34,117 bases of DNA from Oscillospiraceae bacterium (GCA_022791945.1 JAAVZY010000019.1:1-34117); one strand, 5' to 3'; counted from the stretch's first letter, positions 24,094 through 31,222 are shown. Numbers and translations: made by a program. Notes: generated by a model not told the origin, from the sequence alone.

Positions 24094-24236
24094 ATGGTGT
24101 GATAAGTGCTTGCGCTTATTATACCACAAGCCCGCAGGGCGCAGTGGTATAATCGGCCATAGAGGCGGGAGTGAGCGAAGCGAACGCATCGCCCTGGCCA
24201 TCGGCGTATAATAAGCGCTTTGCGCTTATTATACCA
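24094..24236. repeat. TATAAT-palindrome repeat, copy 2
   Basis: Same strand order as the copy at 18333. The left palindrome is imperfect (TGGTGTGATAAGTGC against GCGCTTATTATACCA). The core GGTATAATCGGCCATAGAGG ... GCATCGCCCTGGCCAT keeps its pairing potential although several bases changed, and the right palindrome GTATAATAAGCGC/GCGCTTATTATAC (24206-24234) is perfect over 13 pairs. It begins 18 bases upstream of the S9 peptidase start and covers the place where that gene's promoter should be. Confidence 0.82.
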
Positions 24237-24290
24237 TGAAGCGAGGCGGAATGGTATCAGTTGGTCTTAAGAAAGTTACATTTACAGCGG

Positions 24291-24712
24291 AAGGCCGCGA
24301 GACTCTGTCTCGCGTCTCCGAGGTGCGCCGCCAGCGGCGCATCGGGGAGGGATTCCCCTTGGATTTCCATTATTTGAAGGGCTTTTTAAGGGCGGAAGGG
24401 GTTGGGGGTTGAGTCTGTACAGACTTCCGAGCCGCTGCCACGCAGAGAGTCTGATTCCCGCAATACGCTTTTTACGTAAAGAAAAAAGCTCCACCCTGCG
24501 TGCGGGGTAGTTCCTGCGCCGCAGTCTCTGCGCCGCCTGTGGGGATGAATTTTTTCTTTACGAAAAAATGGGTAGGCGGGCGATCGGCTCTGCGGGGAAT
24601 ACCCAGCGAGGCAGGAACCGAAATCCCACACCCCCATAACCCCCAAAAAGACGGGAATCCAAGGGGACGCGTCCCCTTGGCGGGAGCTCGAGGGCAGAGC
24701 CCTCGAGGTCTT
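24291..24712. repeat. composite palindromic repeat, copy H (short form)
   Basis: Orientation as in C, D and G. The left end carries CGCGAGAC/GTCTCGCG and a GTGCGCCGC/GCGGCGCAT cassette that runs straight into the second half of the CCAAGGGG hairpin. GAGTCTGTACAGACTT is at 24411-24426, a core with one change (TTTTTACGTAAAG) near 24468-24487, the inverted core near 24550-24568, and CCAAGGGG-ACGCGT-CCCCTTGG followed by CTCGAGGGC/GCCCTCGAG on the right. The interior between cores is the shortest of the full copies. With the TATAAT repeat it accounts for most of the 760-base gap before the aldolase gene. Confidence 0.86.
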
Positions 24713-24746
24713 CCTCATCGATGCGCCCTGACCTTTGCGCAGGCAC

Positions 24747-24775
24747 TTGCGTTTTGGAGGGGATTATATTATAAT
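24747..24775 (+). promoter_or_regulatory. candidate promoter of the aldolase gene
   Basis: A perfect TATAAT (24770-24775) lies 17 bases after TTGCGT (24747-24752), which keeps only the TTG of the -35 consensus. It is 61 bases before the start codon and just outside repeat copy H. Confidence 0.5.
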
Positions 24776-24836
24776 GGAAAAAGATGATGGCATAGGAGTC
24801 TCCAAATGCCGGATATATGAAAGGAATGGTTAGTTC

Positions 24837-25700
24837 ATGTTGGTTTCTGCAAAGGATATGCTTCAAAAAGCAGCCGCCGGCAAATACGCCGTAGGCCAGT
24901 TCAACATCAACAATCTGGAATGGACCAAAGCAATTCTCCTCACTGCTCAGGAGTGCAATTCTCCTGTTATCCTGGGCGTTTCTGAGGGCGCGGGCAAGTA
25001 TATGTGCGGCTACAAGACCGTTGCCGCCATGGTCAGCGCCATGATCGATCAGCTGGGTATCACGGTGCCCGTAGCCCTGCACCTGGATCACGGCTCCTAC
25101 GAGGGCGCGCTCAAGTGCATTGAGGCAGGCTTCTCCAGCGTCATGTTCGATGGCTCCCACTACCCCATTGAGGAAAACATCTCAAAGACCAAGGAGCTGG
25201 TTGCCTGCTGTGCTGAAAAGGGCATTTCCCTGGAGGCCGAGGTCGGCGCCATCGGCGGCGAAGAGGACGGCGTTGTAGGCGGCGGCGAAATCGCCGATCC
25301 CGCTGAGTGCAAGATGATTGCCGATCTGGGCGTGACCTTCCTGGCCGCCGGCATCGGCAACATTCACGGCGTTTATCCCGAGAACTGGAAGGGCCTCTCC
25401 TTTGATACCCTGGAGAAGATCCACGAGCTTACCGGCGGACTGCCCCTGGTGCTCCACGGCGGCACCGGCATCCCCGATGACATGATCAAAAAGGCCATCT
25501 CCCTGGGCGTAGCCAAGATTAACGTCAACACCGAGTGTCAGCTGGCCTTTGCCGCCGCTACCCGCAAGTACGTGGAAGCCGGCAAGGATCAGCAGGGCAA
25601 GGGCTTCGACCCCCGCAAGCTCCTCGCCCCCGGCTTTGAAGCCATCAAGGAGACGGTCAAAACCAAGATGGAGCTCTTCGGCTCTGTCAACAAGGCTTGA
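24837..25700 (+). CDS. fba: class II fructose-1,6-bisphosphate aldolase
   Basis: A 287-residue enzyme that reversibly splits fructose-1,6-bisphosphate into dihydroxyacetone phosphate and glyceraldehyde-3-phosphate in glycolysis and gluconeogenesis. ATG at 24837 follows AAAGGA. The zinc-dependent class II signature is intact: ALHLDHGS holds catalytic Asp84 and zinc ligand His85, IGNIHGVY gives His177, and VLHGGTGIP gives His207. The segment LEAEVGAIGGEEDGV and the phosphate-binding INVNTECQ are also typical. Length and sequence fit the short class IIA/B enzymes of Firmicutes; a tagatose-bisphosphate aldolase is possible but less likely. It has its own promoter and a symmetrical terminator downstream. 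Confidence 0.95.
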   Translation: MLVSAKDMLQKAAAGKYAVGQFNINNLEWTKAILLTAQECNSPVILGVSEGAGKYMCGYKTVAAMVSAMIDQLGITVPVALHLDHGSYEGALKCIEAGFSSVMFDGSHYPIEENISKTKELVACCAEKGISLEAEVGAIGGEEDGVVGGGEIADPAECKMIADLGVTFLAAGIGNIHGVYPENWKGLSFDTLEKIHELTGGLPLVLHGGTGIPDDMIKKAISLGVAKINVNTECQLAFAAATRKYVEAGKDQQGKGFDPRKLLAPGFEAIKETVKTKMELFGSVNKA

Positions 25701-25722
25701 GGAACTGCGCGTCTGAACAGGA

Positions 25723-25816
25723 AAAGACCTGGTCGGCTTCCGCTCTCCGGGCCTCCCGCCAAGGGGATGAACTCCTCCTGGCAGGAGGCCGGCGGGCAAA
25801 GCCCGACCAGGTCTTT
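25723..25816. terminator. bidirectional terminator made from a minimal repeat (copy I)
   Basis: AAAGACCTGGTCGG (25723-25736) pairs perfectly with CCGACCAGGTCTTT (25803-25816). Inside are GCCTCC.../...GGAGGC and a broken CCAAGGGG half. The outer arm begins with the AAAGACCT seen at the ends of the large repeats. It lies between the convergent aldolase and URO-D-like genes and, with A-runs and T-runs at both edges, can serve both. Confidence 0.75.
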
Positions 25817-25834
25817 CAATGAAAACAGGCTTTC

Positions 25835-26911
25835 TCAATACCGCCCCAGCTCCAGGCCCTTTTGGATGAAGTAGCAGTAGGTTTCGTAATCCACGGTTTT
25901 GGGGATGGAGTGGTCGCTGTGGAGGACGTAGTTGAAGCCCTTCTTCACCAGGGGAATCTTGGACTCCAGCTCCTTGTCGATGACGGCGCGATCGTTGGAA
26001 TAAAGGGTACGCACGTCGATGCCGCCCATGAAGGCGATCTGATCTCCATAGAGCTTGTGCAGCTTCAGCAGATCCATGCCCGCCTTGATCTCGATCACCT
26101 GCAGGCAGTCGATCCCCGCTGCGATCATTCCCGGCAGCAGGGGCTCCACGAAGCCGCAGGAGTGCATGATCACCGGCAGCCCCAGGCTCTTGGCGTAGTC
26201 AATGGTGTATTTGTGGGCGGGCTGGATCAGCTCCTCATACATGGCCGGAGACATGAAGGGCCGCTCCTTGAAGCCCATATCCTCATAGTACCAGATCCCG
26301 TCGGGATAGCCCTCCTGTTCAAAGAGGATCTTTTGCAGCTCCACGGTCAGGTGGGCATAGGTCTGGGCCATGTCCGTAATCCAGTCCGGATCCAGCGCCA
26401 TTCCCACCAGCATATTCTCATGCCCGCAGACCGGATGGATGGACTCGAACACATTGACCCCGCTCCACACAAAAAAGCGGCCCGCCTCCTTGGCGGCCTG
26501 TCTGGCCTTCCGGTAGCCCTCGAAGTTGATCCGCCGGGGATCCGGCTCCAGAAGCCGGGGGCGGATCAGCCGCTCCCAGTCCGCCCGCTCCTTGACCTGA
26601 AAATCCACGTGCTCCGGCGTGGTGTCATGGAACTTATGGCGGCGGAGCACCGCCCCGTTGCCGTCCAGAAAGGTGATGGTATCCTCGGCTTCGGCCACCA
26701 CCGCTGTCTTGAAATCCAGGTCAGCCACCAGGTTGAAGGCCCAGTGCTCCTGCATATCATAGCCGAAATGATCCTCAAAGCTCTCCTCCGGCCCCATATG
26801 CCCCTGAGCTTTCCAGGCAGCGTCCGTATCGACCCAGAAATGCTCATAGAGTCCAATGCGATCCACCGGCTGATGCTTCAGGATGCGCTCCATCCGTTCT
26901 TTTCCGGTCAT
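25835..26911 (-). CDS. uroporphyrinogen decarboxylase-fold protein (URO-D/MtaA-like)
   Basis: A 358-residue protein. The ATG at 26911 (MTGKERMERILKHQPVDRI) follows GAGGGAG; a much longer open frame upstream is not supported. The family uses the URO-D TIM barrel either for haem synthesis or, more often in such anaerobes, for methyl transfer from methylated corrinoid proteins. The residues seen favour the second: IMHSCGF gives the His-x-Cys zinc motif of MtaA/CmuA-type methyltransferases, while the N-terminal arginine-rich motif of true HemE is not evident. No corrinoid protein or other haem gene is adjacent, so the substrate is open. A palindromic site lies just upstream. Confidence 0.8.
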   Translation of the reverse strand: MTGKERMERILKHQPVDRIGLYEHFWVDTDAAWKAQGHMGPEESFEDHFGYDMQEHWAFNLVADLDFKTAVVAEAEDTITFLDGNGAVLRRHKFHDTTPEHVDFQVKERADWERLIRPRLLEPDPRRINFEGYRKARQAAKEAGRFFVWSGVNVFESIHPVCGHENMLVGMALDPDWITDMAQTYAHLTVELQKILFEQEGYPDGIWYYEDMGFKERPFMSPAMYEELIQPAHKYTIDYAKSLGLPVIMHSCGFVEPLLPGMIAAGIDCLQVIEIKAGMDLLKLHKLYGDQIAFMGGIDVRTLYSNDRAVIDKELESKIPLVKKGFNYVLHSDHSIPKTVDYETYCYFIQKGLELGRY

Positions 26912-26931
26912 AGTGCTCCCTCTTTCTTTTT

Positions 26932-26953
26932 TGTAATGTTCACTGTTACAGTG
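26932..26953. promoter_or_regulatory. palindromic site before the URO-D-like gene
   Basis: CACTGTTACAGTG (26941-26953) is a palindrome apart from its centre base, and it overlaps TGTAA...TTACA (26932-26950). It lies 21-42 bases upstream of the URO-D-like start, between two divergent genes, where an operator would be expected. No regulator gene is next to it. Confidence 0.4.
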
Positions 26954-27033
26954 CGGATCAGAGCTCCGGCGCGCCGCTGGCGGCTCTGCTTCGCGCATCC
27001 TGCCATCCGCAGATCTTGCAGAAAGGAGCTCCC

Positions 27034-27297
27034 ATGGAAACCATGTTCGACATACCCAAACCGCTCTACTTTGAGAGCAAAAACACCTATTCCGGCAGCA
27101 TCGGGCTGTTCTGCTACAAGGTGATTCCCTCCGGGGAGGAGCTGACAGCCAGCGTCTGGAAGGGCCCCTACTGCCTGGAAAAAAGCGAGGCCCTGAGCAC
27201 AAAGCCCTTCCCCCTGACCGCTCAGGGACGGGAGGCGCTGCTCACCTGGCTCGCCGAACAGCACGCCGCTTTCCTGGAGTCTGTTCAGGAGGGTTAG
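27034..27297 (+). CDS. small conserved-looking protein, function unknown
   Basis: An 87-residue soluble protein that begins METMFDIPKPLYFESKNTYS. The ATG at 27034 has AAAGGAG seven bases before it, which is good evidence of translation. Composition is that of a folded protein: beta-rich first half (SIGLFCYKVIPSGEELTASVWKG has alternating hydrophobics) followed by an amphipathic helix (GREALLTWLAEQHAAFLES). There is no signal peptide or membrane segment. It is divergent from the URO-D-like gene and 122 bases away, so both could share the palindromic site. I do not recognise the family. Confidence 0.65.
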   Translation: METMFDIPKPLYFESKNTYSGSIGLFCYKVIPSGEELTASVWKGPYCLEKSEALSTKPFPLTAQGREALLTWLAEQHAAFLESVQEG

Positions 27298-27305
27298 CGT
27301 AAGTC

Positions 27306-27553
27306 AAGACCTCGAGGACGCTGTCCTCAAGCACCTGCCAAGGGGAGCTGGCTCCCCTTGGATTCCCGCCTTTTTGGGGGTTATGGAGGGCAGAATTTTG
27401 GTCCCTGCCTCGCTGGTACTTCCTTCGCGGTCGAGCGCCCGCCTACCCCTTTTTTTCGCCCTTAAAAAGCCCTTAAAAATTACGGGTTCCAAGGGGATTT
27501 AATCCCCTTGGCGGGAGGCTCGGAGGGCAGAGCCCTTCGAGGTCTTGCCCTTC
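27306..27553. repeat. composite palindromic repeat, copy J (internally deleted)
   Basis: Orientation as in A, B and K. The left module (CTCGAGGAC/GTCCTCAAG and CCAAGGGG-AGCTGGCT-CCCCTTGG) and the flank leading to GCCTACCC are present. The sequence then jumps at about 27450-27458 from GCCTACCC-TTTTTT directly to TTTTTCGCCCTTAAAAAGCCC, which belongs to the other arm. Both cores' outer parts, the 16-base palindrome and the interior are gone. The right module is CCAAGGGG-ATTTAAT-CCCCTTGG. It lies between the convergent small gene and the M23 peptidase gene. Confidence 0.85.
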
Positions 27554-27565
27554 GGCCACGCAGAA

Positions 27566-27603
27566 CCCCCTGCCGCACCTATGATTATAGGTGCGGCAGG
27601 GGG
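27566..27603. terminator. terminator-like hairpin between convergent genes
   Basis: A perfect 17-pair stem, CCCCCTGCCGCACCTAT with its complement around GATT, lies 35 bases past the M23 gene stop. No clear T-run follows on either strand, so the termination role is inferred from strength and position. Confidence 0.6.
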
Positions 27604-27638
27604 GCTTTGCAAGCAAAATATTTGCCTGTTTTGGAATA

Positions 27639-28955
27639 TTATTGTCCTGTGGAAGCTTCCCCGTCCAGGGCGAAGAAGCCGCCCTCTCCCCGGATCATCA
27701 GGAAGGGATCCACCGCCTGATTGGCTACCCGCAGCTCAAAGTGAAGATGGGGGCCGGTGGAATAGCCGGTGGTGCCCACCGTGCCGATCTGCTGACCCTG
27801 CCTGACAAGATCTCCCTCGGCAACCTCCAGGCTGTTCATATGAAAGTAAAAGGTTTTCATGCCGGCTCCGTGCTCAATGGCGACGGTGTTGCCGGTATTC
27901 AGCAGGTACTGAGCGAAAACAACCCTGCCCGCCCCCGGCGCCTTTACCGGCGTTCCGGTGCCCGCAGCCATGTCGGTGCCGGCGTGACGGGAGGGAGTGG
28001 CGCCTCCGTTGGTATACCGCTTGATGCCGTAGGTGGTGCTGATCCGGTAGCTGTCCAGCGGCTCGATGAAGGGGCCGTCCCAGTAGATTTCCGGATCCGC
28101 TGTTTCATACAGGGGATAGATGGCGTCCCGGTACTGCTGATAGGCGGCGGGGCTGTTTGCCTCGGATATCACCGGATCGCTCACGTCGATGGTCAGATTC
28201 TGTACCTCGAAGTCTCCTTCGGTCACCTGGAACTCCACCTGCTGGGAAAAGTCCTCTCCGCAGGTCACGCTGACGGTGCAGTCCCCCGGCTCCCGCAGGT
28301 AGGAGACAGGCACATAGGCGATCCAATCCGCTCCCCGCCGGGCAAAGGTGACCTTGCAGACCTCTGTTTCCGCTGTGGGGACAGCGCCCTCCGGAGCGTT
28401 GCGCAGCAGGAGGGCCAGGGCGTCTCCCTGAGCGACCTGCCGGGCGGATTGAAGCAGCTCCGGCTCCGGCGGCGGGGGAGGCTCCGGCAGGGTGAAAGCG
28501 GCGCGGTAATGGAAGCTGCCCCAGCCCTGTTCCTTTTTTTCCGGGAGGGAGAGCTCCACATCCACTTGATAGCGCCCGGGCTCCTGATAGCGGAAGCCCT
28601 GGTACTCCTGAGCAGAGCCCTCAAACAGGCTCTGCTGTTCCCCAAAGGTAACGGTAATCCGGCTGGCATACTCCCGGCTGGGGAGCTCCAGAGGCAGAGC
28701 GTCCAGCTCTCCCAGCTCCACGCACTGATTGGCATAGGGCTGCTGGAACTCCTTGAAGGTCAGGCCCTGCATCAGGGGCTGATTCCAGGAGTAGCTGTCG
28801 GGCAGGAGTTCCCTTTCCGCCGCGCGGACAGCGGGGGCGGGAACCACAGAGCTGTCGGTGGTATAGTAGAGGAACGCAATTCCGCCGATAAACGCCAGCA
28901 CAATCAGCAGGAGCATTCCCAGAAGAATCGCCGCAATCCGTTTCAGAGCTTTCAA
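27639..28955 (-). CDS. membrane-anchored M23 (LytM-type) peptidase
   Basis: A 438-residue protein. The best start is TTG at 28955, eight bases after GGGAGG; the upstream open frame runs into a repeat. After a positively charged start (LKALKRIAA) one membrane segment covers about residues 8-31, leaving the rest outside. Residues 60-290 have bacterial Ig-like or beta-sandwich strands with a proline-rich linker (PEPPPPPEPE near 158-167). The C-terminal M23 domain has zinc ligands HAGTD (His324, Asp328) and HLHFE (His403, His405), all present, so it is likely an active endopeptidase that cuts peptidoglycan stem peptides during cell-wall remodelling or sporulation. It stands alone. Confidence 0.92.
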   Translation of the reverse strand: MKALKRIAAILLGMLLLIVLAFIGGIAFLYYTTDSSVVPAPAVRAAERELLPDSYSWNQPLMQGLTFKEFQQPYANQCVELGELDALPLELPSREYASRITVTFGEQQSLFEGSAQEYQGFRYQEPGRYQVDVELSLPEKKEQGWGSFHYRAAFTLPEPPPPPEPELLQSARQVAQGDALALLLRNAPEGAVPTAETEVCKVTFARRGADWIAYVPVSYLREPGDCTVSVTCGEDFSQQVEFQVTEGDFEVQNLTIDVSDPVISEANSPAAYQQYRDAIYPLYETADPEIYWDGPFIEPLDSYRISTTYGIKRYTNGGATPSRHAGTDMAAGTGTPVKAPGAGRVVFAQYLLNTGNTVAIEHGAGMKTFYFHMNSLEVAEGDLVRQGQQIGTVGTTGYSTGPHLHFELRVANQAVDPFLMIRGEGGFFALDGEASTGQ

Positions 28956-28978
28956 GTTGATTTCCTCCCTGCGCAGAC

Positions 28979-29480
28979 GAAGGGCAAGGCCGCGAGACGC
29001 CGTCTCGCGCTCTGCCAAGGGGAGCCAGCTCCCCTTGGATTCCCATCTTTTGGGGTTATAGGGGGCAGAATCTCAGCTTCTGCCTCGCTGATACTGCCTT
29101 CGCAGCCGATTGCCCGCCTACCCACTTTTTCGTAAAGAAAAAGAGTCAGCTCTGCGTGCGGGGTAGGAACTGCGACGCAGAGCGTTTCGAGCGTGTTCTG
29201 TTACGCTCATGCTTTCTGCAAAGAGCAACACTGTACCACGCACGGATCCCCTGCGCAAACTTTGTGCGGGGCGGAAACTACCCCCGCACGCAGGAGGGAG
29301 CTTTTTTCTTTACGAAAAAAGCGTACTGCGTGAATCAGAGCTTCTGCGTGGCAGAAAGCGGAAAGTCTGTACAGACTTGATCCCACCCCTTTTTCGCCCT
29401 TAAAAAAAGACGGGAATCCAAGGGGGGCCAGGCCCCCTTGGCAGAGGTGTGGGGACAGCGTCCCCACGGCCTTTCCCTTC
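28979..29480. repeat. composite palindromic repeat, copy K (short form)
   Basis: Orientation as in A, B and J. Left module CGCGAGACG/CGTCTCGCG and CCAAGGGG-AGCCAGCT-CCCCTTGG; core CTTTTTCGTAAAGAAAAAG near 29125-29142; inverted core near 29300-29320; AAGTCTGTACAGACTT perfect at 29363-29378; right module CCAAGGGG-GGCCAGGCC-CCCCTTGG and GTGGGGAC/GTCCCCAC. In the core both flanking bases changed together (A/T to C/G), keeping the dyad. It lies between the M23 gene start and the S-component gene end. Confidence 0.87.
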
Positions 29481-29506
29481 GGGCACGCAGAGAGCTGAAA
29501 AGGGCT

Positions 29507-30115
29507 CTAGGAAAGAGAGGCGGGGACGGCGTCCTTACGTACAAACCGCAGGAGGGGCTTGCAGACTGCGGTGGCCAGAATAACGGCAGCGCAGATCTCC
29601 ATCAGGCCGCTCCAGGTGGCAACTGCCATGAACACATCCTTCAGCGGCACTGCCTGGAAAAACGCCCACATGAGCCCCAGCACCATCACTGTATGGGAGA
29701 TTGTGCTGACGCCGGCCGCAACGGGAATCGCCGCCAGATCCTTTCCCTTGAAAGCCTTCCGCAGCAGGATAAACAGCCAGGCCGCGATAACCCCCAGAAG
29801 AATCCGGGGCAGAATCGCCATCACCAGGGAGCCAACTGGATTTCCGCTGGCCGCAGGGTTAAAAAGCATATCCCCCGGATTGCCGCTGGTCATGGCGCGG
29901 ATGACGGAAAACAGGCCGAAGCAGCCTCCCAGAATCCCACCCCGAAGCGGCCCCAGCAGAATCGCTCCAATAATCACGGGAATGTGCATCAATGTAGCGG
30001 AGATGGGCGGGATCATAATGAAGCCCAGCGGCGTAAAGGCCATGATTGCCTCCAGGGCGATCAGAATCGCCAGCTGAACCATGCGAAGAGTGTCGGGCCT
30101 GCGGGTGTTTGCCAT
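29507..30115 (-). CDS. panT: ECF transporter S component, probably for pantothenate
   Basis: A 202-residue membrane protein with about six hydrophobic segments. ATG at 30115 is preceded by AAGGAGG. The MVQLAILIALEAIMAFTPLG first segment, PPISATLMHIPVIIGAILLGP loop with its short helix, and GGCFGLFSVIRAM are the pattern of energy-coupling-factor S components, which bind a vitamin and dock on a shared EcfA-EcfA'-EcfT module. That module is not in the window. The gene lies 133 bases downstream of coaX on the same strand, so pantothenate is the likely cargo and the two form an uptake-and-trap pair. The vitamin assignment rests on this neighbour, not on a seen binding residue. Confidence 0.78.
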   Translation of the reverse strand: MANTRRPDTLRMVQLAILIALEAIMAFTPLGFIMIPPISATLMHIPVIIGAILLGPLRGGILGGCFGLFSVIRAMTSGNPGDMLFNPAASGNPVGSLVMAILPRILLGVIAAWLFILLRKAFKGKDLAAIPVAAGVSTISHTVMVLGLMWAFFQAVPLKDVFMAVATWSGLMEICAAVILATAVCKPLLRFVRKDAVPASLS

Positions 30116-30248
30116 AAAAATTCCTCCTTGCTGCCGCTCGCTCATCCCGAGGATACGGCGCAAAATTTTATAGTCTCCGCACCCGAAGGGGCGCGGCTGA
30201 CTTCATAAGGAAATGCGGCCGGGAAGCCGCCTGGCATTTGGGGGAGCG

Positions 30249-31025
30249 TCAGCTCCGGGGACGGGTATTCTTTTTGTACAGCTCCCAGAGGCCGTAAAGC
30301 AGCAGATTTTCATCGTAGGCGACAGCCCGCTTGCAGAAGGGCTGAATGCTCCGGGCAATGCCGCCGGTCATGACTGCCGTGACCTCCTGACCAAGCTCCT
30401 CCTGGATGCGATCCAGCACGCCGTCCACCATTCCGGCTGTCCCGTAAAGGATGCCGGCCTGCATGCAGTCCACGCTGTTTTTGCCGATGATGTGATCGAT
30501 CCGCCCCAGCTCAATCCGGGGCAGCAGGGCCGCGCTCCGGGCCAGCGCCTCCAGGGAGATATTCACGCCCGGCATGATGGGCCCTCCCAGGAAATTTCCA
30601 TCCTTGTCCAGCACCAGGAATTTAGTGGCTGTCCCCAGATCCACAACCACGCAGGGCATGGGATAGCGGGTCAGCGCCCCCACGCAGGCGCAGACCAGAT
30701 CCGCGCCGGTTTCCGCAGGATTGTCAATGCGGATGTCCAGGCCGGTTTTGGTTCCGGGGGAGACGGTCAGCACCCGGCATCCCAGCAGCTTGGAAACCGC
30801 GTCCCGCAGCACGGGCAGCAGCGGGGGAACCACGCTGGAGATAATCGCTCCGGAAAAGGAGGCTTTCCCGTAGCCGTTGATTTCAAAGATGGAGCGGAAC
30901 GCAATGGCGTATTCATCCGGCATCCGATCCCGATCCGTTTTTATGCGGGAGACGAAAAACAGCTCTTCGCCCTCAAAGCCGCCCAGGACAGTATTGGTAT
31001 TCCCTACGTCAATGGTCAGTACCAC
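30249..31025 (-). CDS. coaX: type III pantothenate kinase
   Basis: A 258-residue cytosolic kinase that phosphorylates pantothenate, the first step of coenzyme A synthesis. It needs a monovalent cation and is not inhibited by CoA. The start is GTG at 31025, eight bases after AAAGGAG; the longer frame overlaps the promoter. Motifs of the ASKHA fold are complete: DVGNTNTVLGGF at the N terminus, the pantothenate-binding PAETGADLVCACVGAL region, VVDLGTATKF with the catalytic-site Asp, PGVNISLEAL, and VMTGGIA near the end. It is transcribed from a good sigma-A promoter and is followed by the S component gene. Confidence 0.95.
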   Translation of the reverse strand: MVLTIDVGNTNTVLGGFEGEELFFVSRIKTDRDRMPDEYAIAFRSIFEINGYGKASFSGAIISSVVPPLLPVLRDAVSKLLGCRVLTVSPGTKTGLDIRIDNPAETGADLVCACVGALTRYPMPCVVVDLGTATKFLVLDKDGNFLGGPIMPGVNISLEALARSAALLPRIELGRIDHIIGKNSVDCMQAGILYGTAGMVDGVLDRIQEELGQEVTAVMTGGIARSIQPFCKRAVAYDENLLLYGLWELYKKNTRPRS

Positions 31026-31053
31026 GGAAGTCACTCCTTTCAGCGATGTTTTC

Positions 31054-31082
31054 AGTATATGCGTTTTATCCCCGCTTGTCAA
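31054..31082 (-). promoter_or_regulatory. promoter of coaX
   Basis: On the minus strand TTGACA (31077-31082), 17 bases, then TATACT (31054-31059), about 28 bases before the GTG start. Confidence 0.85.
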
Positions 31083-31114
31083 GAAGCGCGGCTGCGTCCG
31101 GCGGGGTCCGCGGG

Positions 31115-31159
31115 GAAGACCTTCCCGATGCGCCGCCGGACAGCGCCTCGCGGCCTTCC
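31115..31159. repeat. scrap of the composite repeat (copy L)
   Basis: AAGACCTTCCCGATGCGCCGCC followed by GCGCCTCGCGGCCTTCCG resembles the terminal modules of the larger repeats, joined and shortened, split here as AAGACCTTCCCGATGCG and CCTCGCGGCCTTCC. It lies in the divergent gap upstream of coaX. Confidence 0.5.
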
Positions 31160-31222
31160 GCCGCAGCCGTCGTCCTCTGGTTCTGTGCGGGGGCAGTCTT
31201 TTTAGAATCGTTCCAAAACCGC

